Under the pieces are notes generated by a model. That model did no database searches and was not told the DNA's origin. It saw nothing but the letters and a program-made list of their open reading frames with translations. DNA of 64,000 nucleotides, taken from NCBI RefSeq assembly GCF_004322755.1, contig NZ_CP036401.1, positions 4,278,001-4,342,000 on the forward strand. Reading direction: 5' to 3'. The translations under genes were made by a program, and so were the position numbers. Within the stretch, counting starts at the first letter, position 1. Each line of letters opens with the position of its first letter. Of this stretch, positions 6,976 to 15,308 are shown in pieces. The stretch is from Pseudoduganella albidiflava (GTDB taxonomy: Bacteria; Pseudomonadota; Gammaproteobacteria; Burkholderiales; Burkholderiaceae_D).

Positions 6976-9284
6976 CGGATGCGGCACCGCGTCCCGTGGC
7001 GCAGTACACGGTTGCCGTGCGCGCGCTGTGCGAATTCACCGCCAAGGCCGGCGACCTGGACCTGCGCTTCACGCCCTCGCCCACCGCGCAGGAAGGCATC
7101 GCCGGCCATGGCGTGGTGACTTCCCGGCGCGACGACGACTACCAGCGCGAGATCGCCTTGACGGGCGATTTCGGCCCGCTGCACGTGCGCGGCCGCGCCG
7201 ACGGCTACGACCCGAAGCGCAACCAGCTGGAGGAAATCAAGACCTTCCGGGGCGAGCTGGAACGCATGCCCGGCAACCATCGCGCCTTGCACTGGGCGCA
7301 GCTGAAGGTGTACGGCCACCTGCTGTGCGCGGCGCGCGCCCTGCCATCGCTGCGCCTGGCGCTGGTCTACTACGATATCGGTTCGCAGAAGGAAACCCAT
7401 CTCGTCGAGGAACACAGTGCGGCGGCGCTGCAGGCGTATTTCGAAGAGCAGTGCGGCCGGTTCCTGGCCTGGGCCGAAGCCGAACTGGCGCATCGCGCCG
7501 CGCGCGACGAGCAGTTGCAGGCCCTGCGCTTTCCGCATGCCGATTTCCGGCCCGGCCAGCGCGAACTGGCCGAAGCGATGTACAAGGCCAGCACCCGATC
7601 GTGCGCGCTGCTGGCGCAGGCGCCGACCGGCATCGGCAAGAGCATCGGCAGCCTGTTCCCGATGCTGAAGGCGGCCGCCGCGCATGGTCACGACAAGATC
7701 TTCTTCCTGGCCGCGAAGACATCCGGGCGGCGCATGGCCCTCGACGCGGTCGAGAACATCAAGGAAGGCGCCCCGCTGCTGCCCTTGCGCACGCTGGAAC
7801 TGGCGGCCCGCAACACGGCATGCGAACATCCGGACAAGTCCTGCCACGGCGAATCCTGCACGCTGGCGAAGGGTTTTTATGACCGCCTGCCGGCCGCGCG
7901 CGCCGCGGCGGTGCAACAGCCGATGCTCGACCGCGCCGGCGTGCGCGCGGTGGCGCTGGCGCACGACGTGTGCCCGTACTACCTGCAAAGCGAGCTGGTA
8001 CGCTGGGCCGACGTGATCGTCGGCGACTACAACTATTATTTCGACGTGACCGCCATGCTGTACTCGCTGACGGTGATGAACGACTGGCGTATCGCCATCC
8101 TGGCCGACGAGGCGCACAACATGGTCTCGCGCGCCCGCAAGATGTATTCGGCGGAACTGGAGCACGGCGGCCTGCGGCTGCTGCGCAAGACCGCGCCGGC
8201 CGCGATCAAGAAGGCGCTGGACCGCGTGCACCGGCAATGGTCGGCGCTGGAAAAGGAACAGATGGCGGAGCATGGCGGCGAGTACCGGGCCTACGAGGCC
8301 CTGCCGGAAAAGCTGGTCAATGCGCTGCAGACCGCCGCCACCGAGATCGGCGACTACATGGCGGAGAACCCCGCATGGTTCGATGCCGACGTACTGGATT
8401 TTTATTTCGCCGTGCTGCATTTCGCCCGGCTGGCCGAGAACTTCGGCGAGCATTCCGTGTTCGATGTGACGATATCGACAGGCGGCAAGAACCATGGCGG
8501 CGGCACCCGTGCCGACTCGGTGCTCTGCCTGCGCAATATCGTGCCGGCGCCATTCCTGCAGCCGCGTTTCGCGGCGGCGCGCACCACGGCGCTGTTCTCG
8601 GCCACGCTCAGCCCGTGGAATTACTACAGCGACACGCTGGGCATGCCGGCCGATACCGCGTGGGTCGACGTGGCCTCGCCCTTCCAGGCCGCGCAGCTGA
8701 CGGTGCATATCGCCGGCCACATCTCCACCCGCTACCAGCACCGCGACCGCTCGCTGGCGCCGATCGCGCAGCTGATGGGCGAACAGTACGGGCGCCAGCC
8801 CGGCAACTACCTGGCCTTCTTCAGCAGCTTCGACTACCTGGACAAGGCGGCCGACCTGTTCCAGCGCGAGCACCCGCACGTGACGGTATGGCGCCAGCCG
8901 CGCCGGATGGGCGAGGCGGAACGCGAAGCCTTCCTGGCCCGCTTCACCGAAACGGGCCAGGGCATCGGGTTCGCCGTGCTGGGCGGGGCATTCGGCGAAG
9001 GCATCGACCTGCCCGGTGCGCGGCTGATCGGCGCGTTCATCGCCACGCTGGGGCTGCCGCAGCTGAATCCCGTCAACGAGCGGATCCGCGAACGGATGCA
9101 GGCCATCTTCGGCGCCGGCTACGACTACACGTACCTGTATCCGGGCTTGCAGAAAGTGGTGCAGGCCGCCGGCCGCGTGATCCGCACCACCAGCGATACC
9201 GGCACCGTGTACCTGATCGACGACCGCTTCGCCCGGCCCGAGATCCGCGCGCTGCTGCCGGCCTGGTGGCACGTGCCCGGCTGA
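6972..9284 (+). CDS. Nuclease-helicase fusion: Cas4/RecB-like domain plus Fe-S XPD/DinG-like helicase
   Basis: A 770-residue protein. Residues about 1-180 show a PD-(D/E)XK pattern typical of Cas4/RecB nucleases: D77 in GRADG, E88 and K90 in EEIKT, Q110 and Y114 in QLKVYGHLL. From about 190 there is a superfamily 2 helicase: Walker A APTGIGKS (K223), a DEAH box at 379-382, and four Cys (284, 291, 296, 334) placed between them as in Fe-S cluster XPD/DinG helicases. The C-terminal half holds helicase motifs such as GGAFGEGIDLPG and QAAGRVIR. The ATG at 6972 overlaps the nuclease stop (ATGA). An ATG at 6960 would add four residues. It is expected to unwind and trim DNA for the partner nuclease (inference). 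Confidence 0.9.
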   Translation: MTDAAPRPVAQYTVAVRALCEFTAKAGDLDLRFTPSPTAQEGIAGHGVVTSRRDDDYQREIALTGDFGPLHVRGRADGYDPKRNQLEEIKTFRGELERMPGNHRALHWAQLKVYGHLLCAARALPSLRLALVYYDIGSQKETHLVEEHSAAALQAYFEEQCGRFLAWAEAELAHRAARDEQLQALRFPHADFRPGQRELAEAMYKASTRSCALLAQAPTGIGKSIGSLFPMLKAAAAHGHDKIFFLAAKTSGRRMALDAVENIKEGAPLLPLRTLELAARNTACEHPDKSCHGESCTLAKGFYDRLPAARAAAVQQPMLDRAGVRAVALAHDVCPYYLQSELVRWADVIVGDYNYYFDVTAMLYSLTVMNDWRIAILADEAHNMVSRARKMYSAELEHGGLRLLRKTAPAAIKKALDRVHRQWSALEKEQMAEHGGEYRAYEALPEKLVNALQTAATEIGDYMAENPAWFDADVLDFYFAVLHFARLAENFGEHSVFDVTISTGGKNHGGGTRADSVLCLRNIVPAPFLQPRFAAARTTALFSATLSPWNYYSDTLGMPADTAWVDVASPFQAAQLTVHIAGHISTRYQHRDRSLAPIAQLMGEQYGRQPGNYLAFFSSFDYLDKAADLFQREHPHVTVWRQPRRMGEAEREAFLARFTETGQGIGFAVLGGAFGEGIDLPGARLIGAFIATLGLPQLNPVNERIRERMQAIFGAGYDYTYLYPGLQKVVQAAGRVIRTTSDTGTVYLIDDRFARPEIRALLPAWWHVPG

Positions 9285-9286
9285 GG

Positions 9287-9386
9287 GCTACTGAATGGCG
9301 CTACTGAGTGGCGCTATTGAGTGGCGCTATTGAGTGGCTACTGAGTGGCGCTACTGCTTTGCGCTACCGAGTGGCTACTGCATCGC
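9287..9386. repeat. Degenerate 13-bp tandem array between convergent genes
   Basis: About eight imperfect units of GCTACTGAGTGGC, some shortened to 11 bp, fill the gap between the helicase stop and the response regulator. The last unit contains the regulator's own stop codon (minus-strand TAG at 9377-9375). Confidence 0.85.
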
Positions 9387-10121
9387 GCCGCGGATCTTCT
9401 GGTAGCCGCTGCGGCTGATGGGCAGCCGGGTGCCGTCGGCCAGGATGGCGGCGTGGCTGTCCCTGCCGGCCGGTTCGATGCGCGCCACGTGTTCGACGTT
9501 CACGAGGTACGAGCGGTGGATGCGCAGGAAGCGGCCGGGGTCGAGCTGCGCTTCGAGCTCGCCCAGTGCGCCATTCTTCAGGTAAGCCTTGCCGCCGGCG
9601 TGGATCTGCACGTAGTCGTCCTGGGCTTCGATCCAGGCGATCGCCTCGGCACGGATCACGTGCACCTTCGCGCCGTCGCGGATCAGCACGCGGCCGAGCG
9701 GCCGGTCGCGCGCGGCGGCCGCTTCGCGCACCGCCGCTTCCTGCCGCGGCAGCGCGCTCGCCAGGCTGGCCCGGGCATGTGCCAGCGCCTTGTCGAAGCG
9801 TTCCTGGCTGAAGGGCTTGAGCAGGTAGTCGAGCGCGTGGATCTCGAAGGCGCGGATGGCGTACTGGTCGAACGCGGTGGCGAAGATGAGGCGGGTCTTG
9901 CCGCCGACCAGTTCGGCCACCTCGAAGCCATCGAGTTTCGGCATCTGGATATCGAGCAGCACCAGGTCCGGCGCCAGTTCGGTGATCGCCTTCACGGCCT
10001 CGAAACCATTGGCGCATTCGGCCACGATCTCGATATCCGGATGCGCCGCCAGGTATTCGCGCGCCACGCCGCGCGCCAGCGGTTCGTCGTCCACCACGAT
10101 CAGCCGCATGTGTTTTTCCAT
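9375..10121 (-). CDS. LytTR-family response regulator
   Basis: A 248-residue regulator. The receiver domain (about 5-120) has the acidic pair in VVDDEP, phospho-acceptor Asp in LLDIQMPKLDG, Thr/Ala switch ATAFD and Lys in LLKPF. The C-terminal LytTR DNA-binding domain (about 145-245) includes IEAQDDYVQIH and RIHRSYLVN. The start is the ATG of MEKHMRLIVV, six bases after GGAG. It begins two bases past the stop of the kinase gene, so the pair forms one two-component system of the LytS/LytR (AlgZ/AlgR) type. Targets are unknown, but the membrane genes of the same operon suggest envelope stress. Confidence 0.92.
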   Translation of the reverse strand: MEKHMRLIVVDDEPLARGVAREYLAAHPDIEIVAECANGFEAVKAITELAPDLVLLDIQMPKLDGFEVAELVGGKTRLIFATAFDQYAIRAFEIHALDYLLKPFSQERFDKALAHARASLASALPRQEAAVREAAAARDRPLGRVLIRDGAKVHVIRAEAIAWIEAQDDYVQIHAGGKAYLKNGALGELEAQLDPGRFLRIHRSYLVNVEHVARIEPAGRDSHAAILADGTRLPISRSGYQKIRGAMQ

Positions 10122-10122
10122 C

Positions 10123-11211
10123 CTATGCTCCAGAGTCATTTGCCTCGGTCGTGGCGGCCTGCGCCGGCAGGCGGATCTCGACGCTGAACGTCTCCCCTTC
10201 CCGCTTCCATTCCAGCGTGGATTCGTTCGGATACGCGCAGGCCAGCCGCTGGCGCACATTCGCCAGGCCGGTGCCGCTGCGCCGCGTTTCCGGCATCTCC
10301 GGGTCGATCGCGTTGCTGACGGTGATCGACAGCCGCGCGCCGTCGCGCCACGCCGCCACCAGCAGCAGGCCGCCATCGGTGAGCTGGCCGATGCCATGCT
10401 TGATGGCGTTTTCCACCAGCGGCTGGATGATCATCGGCGGCACCAGGCAATCGAGCGCACCCTTCTCCAGTGCTTCCTCGGTCACCAGCCGCTCGCCGAA
10501 ACGCACTTTCTCGATGGCGAGGAAATCGCGCACCAGGTCCATCTCCTGTGCCAGCGTGATGCGCGGATGGCCGGCCATGCCCATGCTGCGGCGGAAGAAA
10601 CCGGCCAGCCGCAGCGTCATTTCACGCGCGCCCTTCGGATCCTGCGACGTCAGCGCACTCACCGAGTTCAGGCTGTTGAACAGGAAGTGCGGGTCGACCT
10701 GGGTGCGCAGCATGCGCAATTCGGCATCCTGCGCCATCAGCTTCGATTCCAGTTCGCGGCGTTCGGCATTGCGCGCCCGGCCCGATTCGATCGCCAGGTA
10801 GTTGATCGCCGCCAGCAGGCCGTACAGCAGCGTACCGAGCGCGAACAGCAGGGCCGACAACAGCGGCGTCTGCACGATGCCGGCCCACCGCACGCCGGCC
10901 GCGAGGCACAGCTCGTTCCAGCCACCCAGTACCGCGAGCCACATGAACGCCGCCAGCACGGCTGCCGTGCACAGCGCCAGTACCACCAGCGCCAGCGGAC
11001 GGGCGCCCAGGGGATTGGCGCGGCACAGGTAGTAGGCGGAAAAACCCGCCGCCACGCCGTACACCAGCGTGCCGGGAATGGCGAACAGCAGCGCGTTGGC
11101 GGGCGGTGCCGACGTCACGATGGCGCACATCCCGCCCAGCACGGCGCCGACGATCAGCCACGCCAGCAAGTACAGCAGCGCACCGCGCCGCGCCCGGGTC
11201 AGCCAGCTCAC
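10123..11211 (-). CDS. LytS/YehU-type membrane histidine kinase
   Basis: A 362-residue kinase with about four to five N-terminal transmembrane helices (residues about 10-145), then a His_kinase domain with phospho-acceptor motif QVDPHFLFNSLNSV and a HATPase N-box PLVENAIKHGI and G-box GTGLANVRQRL. The GTG at 11211 is chosen as start because longer versions would run back inside the LiaF-like gene. This GTG overlaps (GTGA) the stop of a five-codon reading frame that itself starts at the LiaF-like stop (TGATG at 11227-11223). The start is an inference. The kinase is the partner of the LytTR regulator just downstream. Confidence 0.88.
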   Translation of the reverse strand: MSWLTRARRGALLYLLAWLIVGAVLGGMCAIVTSAPPANALLFAIPGTLVYGVAAGFSAYYLCRANPLGARPLALVVLALCTAAVLAAFMWLAVLGGWNELCLAAGVRWAGIVQTPLLSALLFALGTLLYGLLAAINYLAIESGRARNAERRELESKLMAQDAELRMLRTQVDPHFLFNSLNSVSALTSQDPKGAREMTLRLAGFFRRSMGMAGHPRITLAQEMDLVRDFLAIEKVRFGERLVTEEALEKGALDCLVPPMIIQPLVENAIKHGIGQLTDGGLLLVAAWRDGARLSITVSNAIDPEMPETRRSGTGLANVRQRLACAYPNESTLEWKREGETFSVEIRLPAQAATTEANDSGA

Positions 11212-11224
11212 AGCGGCACGGCCA

Positions 11225-11929
11225 TCAGTTGGAGATTTCCACGCCGCCCATGATCGCGTAGCCGCGCACCACCAGGCGCTTGCTGGCATCCTTCGGCCGC
11301 AGCGTCGATTCCTCGATGCCGCCCAGGATCGGCGCGCCTTCCAGCTGCACGCTCCAGTCGGCGGGCACCTGGATCGTGATGCCGCCCATCAGCGCGAAGA
11401 TGTTCACCACGGCGTCGCCGGACAGCCCCGCTTCACGCAGGTCCAGTTCGCAGCCGCCCATGATGGCGGTGATTTCGCCGCCGCCGAATTGCGGCGACGT
11501 GATGCGGCGTTTATAGGCGCCGAGGATCGCCGTGGCATAGACCAGCTTCTCGCTGCCATCCTTCGCCAGCGATACGGACGCCGGGCCGGTGCGCGCCAGC
11601 CTGGTGGACCGGAACACCACGAACAGGCCGCCGCCGATCATCGCCAGCGGCGCCAGCACGTTCCAGCCGATCTCCAGGATACCGAGTCCCTTCAGCAGCG
11701 TCAGCACGCCGAACAGCAGCAGGGCGCCGCCGATGATGGTGCCGTTCGGCGAGCGCGCGACCGTCAGTTTCAGCACGCCCGCCACGATCAGCACCACGGG
11801 CCAGAACTGCACGCTCATGTCCAGCTCCAGCCAGCCCAGGTTATCGAGCAGGAACATCAGCCCCACCGCGATGACACCGATGCCGATCACGATTTGCGCG
11901 GCCGGATTGTGTTGTCGTCCCGTGTTCAT
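11225..11929 (-). CDS. LiaF-like membrane protein
   Basis: A 234-residue protein with about four N-terminal hydrophobic helices (residues about 10-110) and a soluble C-terminal domain with repeated short motifs (TAIMGGCELDL, FALMGGITI, YAIMGGVEI), typical of the LiaF/DUF2154 beta-rich fold that controls envelope-stress two-component systems in Firmicutes. It overlaps the preceding gene by ATGA and is followed by a LytS-type kinase. It likely senses envelope damage or restrains the kinase (inference from family and context). Confidence 0.85.
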   Translation of the reverse strand: MNTGRQHNPAAQIVIGIGVIAVGLMFLLDNLGWLELDMSVQFWPVVLIVAGVLKLTVARSPNGTIIGGALLLFGVLTLLKGLGILEIGWNVLAPLAMIGGGLFVVFRSTRLARTGPASVSLAKDGSEKLVYATAILGAYKRRITSPQFGGGEITAIMGGCELDLREAGLSGDAVVNIFALMGGITIQVPADWSVQLEGAPILGGIEESTLRPKDASKRLVVRGYAIMGGVEISN

Positions 11930-12303
11930 GCTTCTTCTCCCGGTTTGCGGTCAAGGTAGCGCGTGGCCAGCGGCTGCAGTACCATGCCCGCGCCCGCCAC
12001 GATGATAAGCAAAGGCCAGCTGTTACGGAAGGTCAGGCCGAACAGGCCTTCATAGATGGCATAGAACCAGGCGCCGAACAGCACTTGCGACAGGCCGTCG
12101 ACGAAGCGGCGGCCCTCCACCGGCGGCAGCATGTTGCCGATGCCAAAGGCGATCAGCACCAGCGGCCAGTAGCGCCACAGGCCGATCACCGCTTCATGGT
12201 CGTCGCGGTTGACCAGGTAGGCCACGCCGAACGCCACCAGCACCAGGCCCCAGGTCACTTGCCGGCGCAGTTTCAGCCGCGCCCTGTCCACTTCGGTTTG
12301 CAT
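11926..12303 (-). CDS. LiaI/LiaF-like small membrane protein (DUF5668 type)
   Basis: A 125-residue protein with an N-terminal basic stretch and about four hydrophobic segments (GLVLVAFGVAYLV, WPLVLIAFGIGNML, VLFGAWFYAIYEGLFGL, WPLLIIVAGAGMVL). The repeated WPLxLI pattern is typical of the LiaI/DUF5668 membrane family. The start is the ATG five bases after GGAGG. It is the first gene of the four-gene operon 12303-9375, and its stop overlaps the next start (ATGA). Confidence 0.85.
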   Translation of the reverse strand: MQTEVDRARLKLRRQVTWGLVLVAFGVAYLVNRDDHEAVIGLWRYWPLVLIAFGIGNMLPPVEGRRFVDGLSQVLFGAWFYAIYEGLFGLTFRNSWPLLIIVAGAGMVLQPLATRYLDRKPGEEA

Positions 12304-12493
12304 GGGTTCCTCCCTCGGTTCGATGACGGAACGATACGCCGCGCCGGCCGAAGGCGAAACCGCTTTTCGGTGAATGGCGGCTGGCGGCCGGTGAATGACG
12401 GCATGTTCGGTAAAGGACGGGCGACCGGCAGGCGGGAAGCGGAGCAGAAGCACAGAGAACAGCGCAGGGACGGCTGGTGGGCCGCCTCGCCAT

Positions 12494-12520
12494 AAAAAAA
12501 GCCCACGGCATGCCGTGGGC
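12494..12520 (-). terminator. Intrinsic terminator for the 53-residue gene at 12552
   Basis: On the minus strand a perfect hairpin GCCCACGGCA/TGCCGTGGGC (12501-12520) is followed by seven T. It lies 32 bases past the small gene stop. Confidence 0.9.
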
Positions 12521-12551
12521 GTGGGGGTGTAAGCTTTCTGGACGAAGCCGC

Positions 12552-12713
12552 TTACGCGGCGGGCGCGGCCTGCCCCTTGACCTGGTTGCGGTACTTGGCG
12601 CGGGCGATGGCCTGCTTTTCAGCCTCCATCGCCTTGTTGAAGGCGCGCGTGCGCTTCTTTTCTTCCTTGCCGCGCATTTGCGCGATGTCCTTGTTGCCGA
12701 TACGGTGCGTCAT
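12552..12713 (-). CDS. Small basic hypothetical protein
   Basis: A 53-residue Lys/Arg/Ala-rich protein beginning MTHRIGNKDIAQMRGKEEKK, predicted to be one long charged helix. It has a consensus AAGGAG site before the ATG and its own strong terminator, which support real expression. No family is recognised. It lies 23 bases after the small gene at 12737 on the same strand and is probably co-transcribed with it. Nucleic-acid binding is possible from the composition but not shown. Confidence 0.75.
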   Translation of the reverse strand: MTHRIGNKDIAQMRGKEEKKRTRAFNKAMEAEKQAIARAKYRNQVKGQAAPAA

Positions 12714-12736
12714 GTCTTCTCCTTGTTATCAGAATT

Positions 12737-12898
12737 TCAGAATCTGCCGTCATGCTTCTGGTCGAACATGACGAGTCCCCATCCCAGCTGGCGCCGGATT
12801 TCTTCCGGCGTCGGCGGCGGTTCCACGTCATTGGTCCTGCGTTCCAGGTATTCCCGCACCGCTTCCTTCGAGGGCTGGCTGGTTTGCATCGTCATCAT
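12737..12898 (-). CDS. Small acidic hypothetical protein
   Basis: A 53-residue protein with MMTMQTSQPSKEAVREYLER at the N-terminus and a Pro-rich middle (VEPPPTPEEIRRQLGWGL). It is preceded by AGGAGGTCATC, a full ribosome binding site. Codon use and the downstream partner gene with a terminator suggest a real two-gene operon of small proteins. No known family is recognised. Confidence 0.75.
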   Translation of the reverse strand: MMTMQTSQPSKEAVREYLERRTNDVEPPPTPEEIRRQLGWGLVMFDQKHDGRF

Positions 12899-13436
12899 GA
12901 TGACCTCCTGTATGTTTGCGCTCGCGGCCCGGTCCGGGCCTGTCCGGCCCCGTCGTTGCTGGCGGTGGGTGCGTCGCTGCCTGGTTCGAAATCTGGTGCC
13001 GGCGCTTGAGGCGACCGGCTTGCCTGCGGACGAGCGACCTGCTTCGTTATCCTGTTCGTTGCGTCGCGCTCCAGTTACACAACTTAGTCACGCAACTCCA
13101 TCTTAGGGACGCCCTTTTGAAACGACCGTGCGCCAGCGAACAATTCCTCTGGCGCTTTCACGCGCGTGCATGTGGGAACTCGCCTACAGTCGCATCCCGG
13201 CACGATTGCGGCGTTTGCCGACGGCTGTTGGCGGGGCTTCATGTGCGTCTTCATGTGGGTATTCCCGGGCGCCCTCACGTGCGTCTTCATGTGTGTCTTC
13301 ATGTGCGTCTTCATGTGCGTCTTCATGTGCGTCTTCATGTGCGTCTTCATGTGCGTCTTCATGTGCGTGTTCAAGTGCGACGCATTGGCGCGGCATCACA
13401 TCGGGATTTCCGCGCAGCTTTTTCCTGCGGCTACGC
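12899..13436. other. Long intergenic region with minisatellite
   Basis: 538 bases between the small-protein operon and a LysR gene. Apart from the 12-bp array at 13241-13378 no credible gene, RNA or strong terminator was seen. Promoter elements for the small operon should lie in its first 100 bases, but none is clear. Confidence 0.6.
13241..13378. repeat. 12-bp minisatellite (unit TGCGTCTTCATG)
   Basis: About eleven units of TGCGTCTTCATG, best preserved from 13299 to 13372, with degenerate units at the left end. Because the period is 12 and the unit lacks stops, open frames such as (MKTH)n and (HEDA)n appear on the minus strand. They lack ribosome sites and are judged not to be genes. Confidence 0.93.
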
Positions 13437-14318
13437 CTACAGTTTTTGCTGGAGGAATTCGAGGAAGCAGCTGATGCGCTGGGCCAGCTGCGTGTTGCGG
13501 TAGTAGACCGCGTGGATCTGCTGGCGGTAGCCGGAATTGAACGCGGCGAGCAGCGGCACGAGCCGGCCGCTGGCGATGTCGGCGCGTGTCATGAAGCCGG
13601 CCAGGCACGCGATGCCGTCGCCAGCCAGGGCAAGGTGGCGCAGCGTTTCGCCCGACGACGCGGCCAGCGCGGGCGTGATGGCGAGGCTGTCGCCGGCGTC
13701 GTGCCGCAGGGGCCAGACATTGCCCTGCTCGTATTGGACGAAGCCGAGCAGCGTGTGACCGGCCAGGTCGCCCGGCGTTGCCGGCGCGCCATGCCTGGCC
13801 AGGTAGGCCGGACTGGCAAGCACGTGCAGGGGACTGGACGTCAATGGCCGCGCATGCAGCGTGGAATCGTTCAGCGTGCCGATGCGGATGGCGATGTCGG
13901 TACGGTGCTCGATGAGGTCGGCAATGCGGTCGTTCGACGTGAGCTCAAGGCGGATTTCAGGGTACAGCGCGCGAAATTCGGCCACGTGCGGGACGATGCC
14001 ATGCAGCATGAAGGGCGAGGCCGCATCGACGCACAGGCGGCCGGCCGGCTGCTGGCGGCGTATGCGGATGCACTCTTCGACTTCTTCCAGCGAGGCCAGG
14101 ATGCGGCGTGCCCGGTCCAGGAACAGCTGGCCCTCCTCGGTCAACTCCATGCGGCGCGTGGTGCGCGTCAGCAGCGAAGTCTGCAGCTTGTCCTCGAGGC
14201 GGGCCAGCGCACGGCTGACGCCGGATGTGGTCTGTCCCAGGTGGACCGCGGCGGCACTCAGCGAACCGCTGTCGATCACGGCCACGAAAGTCTGCAGGTC
14301 GTCCGAATTGATGTCCAT
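13437..14318 (-). CDS. LysR-family transcriptional regulator
   Basis: A 293-residue regulator. The N-terminal winged helix-turn-helix (about residues 3-62) contains FVAVIDSGSLSAAAVHLGQT and VSRALARLEDKL. The rest is a periplasmic-binding-like effector domain. The start is the ATG of MDINSDDLQ. The upstream extension would add 18 residues without a ribosome site. The adjacent plus-strand PEP-CTERM gene is 307 bases away and divergent, so it is a possible target, as LysR regulators often control divergent neighbours. The effector is unknown. Confidence 0.9.
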   Translation of the reverse strand: MDINSDDLQTFVAVIDSGSLSAAAVHLGQTTSGVSRALARLEDKLQTSLLTRTTRRMELTEEGQLFLDRARRILASLEEVEECIRIRRQQPAGRLCVDAASPFMLHGIVPHVAEFRALYPEIRLELTSNDRIADLIEHRTDIAIRIGTLNDSTLHARPLTSSPLHVLASPAYLARHGAPATPGDLAGHTLLGFVQYEQGNVWPLRHDAGDSLAITPALAASSGETLRHLALAGDGIACLAGFMTRADIASGRLVPLLAAFNSGYRQQIHAVYYRNTQLAQRISCFLEFLQQKL

Positions 14319-14625
14319 GCGCACGATTATAGAGAACGGTAGAGAGCGGCGACCGCCGTGCCACGGATACAACTCGGCAATAAAAAATTTTCCTTGACCT
14401 TCCGTTGAGCGTCAGCTCTGCCCTTGCCATGTGCAGCGATGCCTGCCGGGCCATGCCCTGCACATTTCATCGATGAAGGAACCAGGCAGGTAGCGGGGCT
14501 ATATTGACAATGTTGGCAACATTGCAAACTTATATTTTTTTCAGGAACGGGAATTACCGCGAGCTTGCAACGCTGCCGACAGGAGCTATCACTTCGTAAC
14601 AACAAACGAGTCAAGGGGTATATCG
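14319..14625. other. Divergent intergenic region, LysR and PEP-CTERM genes
   Basis: 307 bases, AT-rich in the right half. It contains the perfect palindrome CAATGTTG-G-CAACATTG at 14508-14524, 102 bases before the PEP-CTERM start, which is a plausible operator for the LysR protein or another regulator. No gene seen. Confidence 0.5.
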
Positions 14626-15171
14626 ATGAAGAAAGCTTTATTCAGCAAGGTGGCAGGTTCCCTGCTGCTCACCGCAGGTCTGCTTGCCTCTGGCGCTGCG
14701 TCCGCTCAAACACTCACTTTCAATGGCGACGGCAATGCGGATTTCTCCGCCTTGCACACATGGTCCGCCGCCAGCAATATCGACACCTATCTGTTCGAAG
14801 TCGACACGACTTCCTGGGCTTCCGGCACCGCCGTGGTGGGACGCACGGCGATCAATGGCGTCCGCCAGGCAAACTACGCCATCACCGGCATCCAGTTCTT
14901 CTGGCAAGCCGACGATGGAACCCGTACCGACCTGGACACTGTCTTCACGACCGATGGCGGCATCGAATTCTATCCAGTGGAATCGCTGGATGCCGGCATG
15001 TACGGGTTTACGGTCACCGGTAACACGCTGGTAGCGAACATGGGGGGCGCTTATGCCGGCACCCTGAACCTGGCCCCGGTACCGGAGCCCACCACCTTTG
15101 CGATGCTGGGCGTCGGCATCGGCCTGCTGGCCTTCTCGGCCCGCCGCAAGACCGACGACAAGCTGGGCTGA
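14626..15171 (+). CDS. PEP-CTERM sorting domain protein
   Basis: A 181-residue exported protein: signal peptide (residues 1-27, ending AASAQ), a beta-rich body, and a C-terminal tail with VPEPTTFAM, a hydrophobic helix and RRK. This layout directs the protein to the exosortase/EpsH sorting system. The body carries no recognised enzymatic motif. It is monocistronic, with an intrinsic terminator about 100 bases downstream, and is probably a surface or matrix component made alongside exopolysaccharide (family knowledge). Confidence 0.85.
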   Translation: MKKALFSKVAGSLLLTAGLLASGAASAQTLTFNGDGNADFSALHTWSAASNIDTYLFEVDTTSWASGTAVVGRTAINGVRQANYAITGIQFFWQADDGTRTDLDTVFTTDGGIEFYPVESLDAGMYGFTVTGNTLVANMGGAYAGTLNLAPVPEPTTFAMLGVGIGLLAFSARRKTDDKLG

Positions 15172-15269
15172 TCCGCCCGGCACGACAGCACAACCGCGTC
15201 GATCTTTCGACCTGGGCTATCACCGCCTCAGCCGGGTAAATAAAGACGGCGCTTAATCTTCCTGGCAAC

Positions 15270-15308
15270 AAGGCCGGAATCCAGTGAAAACATGGATTCC
15301 GGCCTTTT
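15270..15308 (+). terminator. Intrinsic terminator downstream of PEP-CTERM gene
   Basis: Arms AAGGCCGGAATCCA (15270-15283) and TGGATTCCGGCCTT (15293-15306), perfect over 14 bp, followed by T residues. Confidence 0.92.

Noticed and set aside
13084..13399. (MKTH)n and (HEDA)n proteins from the 12-bp array
   Set aside because: The unit has no stop and period 12, so open frames are automatic. No ribosome site and no conserved flank.
14511..14524. Sigma-54 promoter TGGCAACATTGCA before the PEP-CTERM gene
   Set aside because: The GG to GC distance is 9, not 12.
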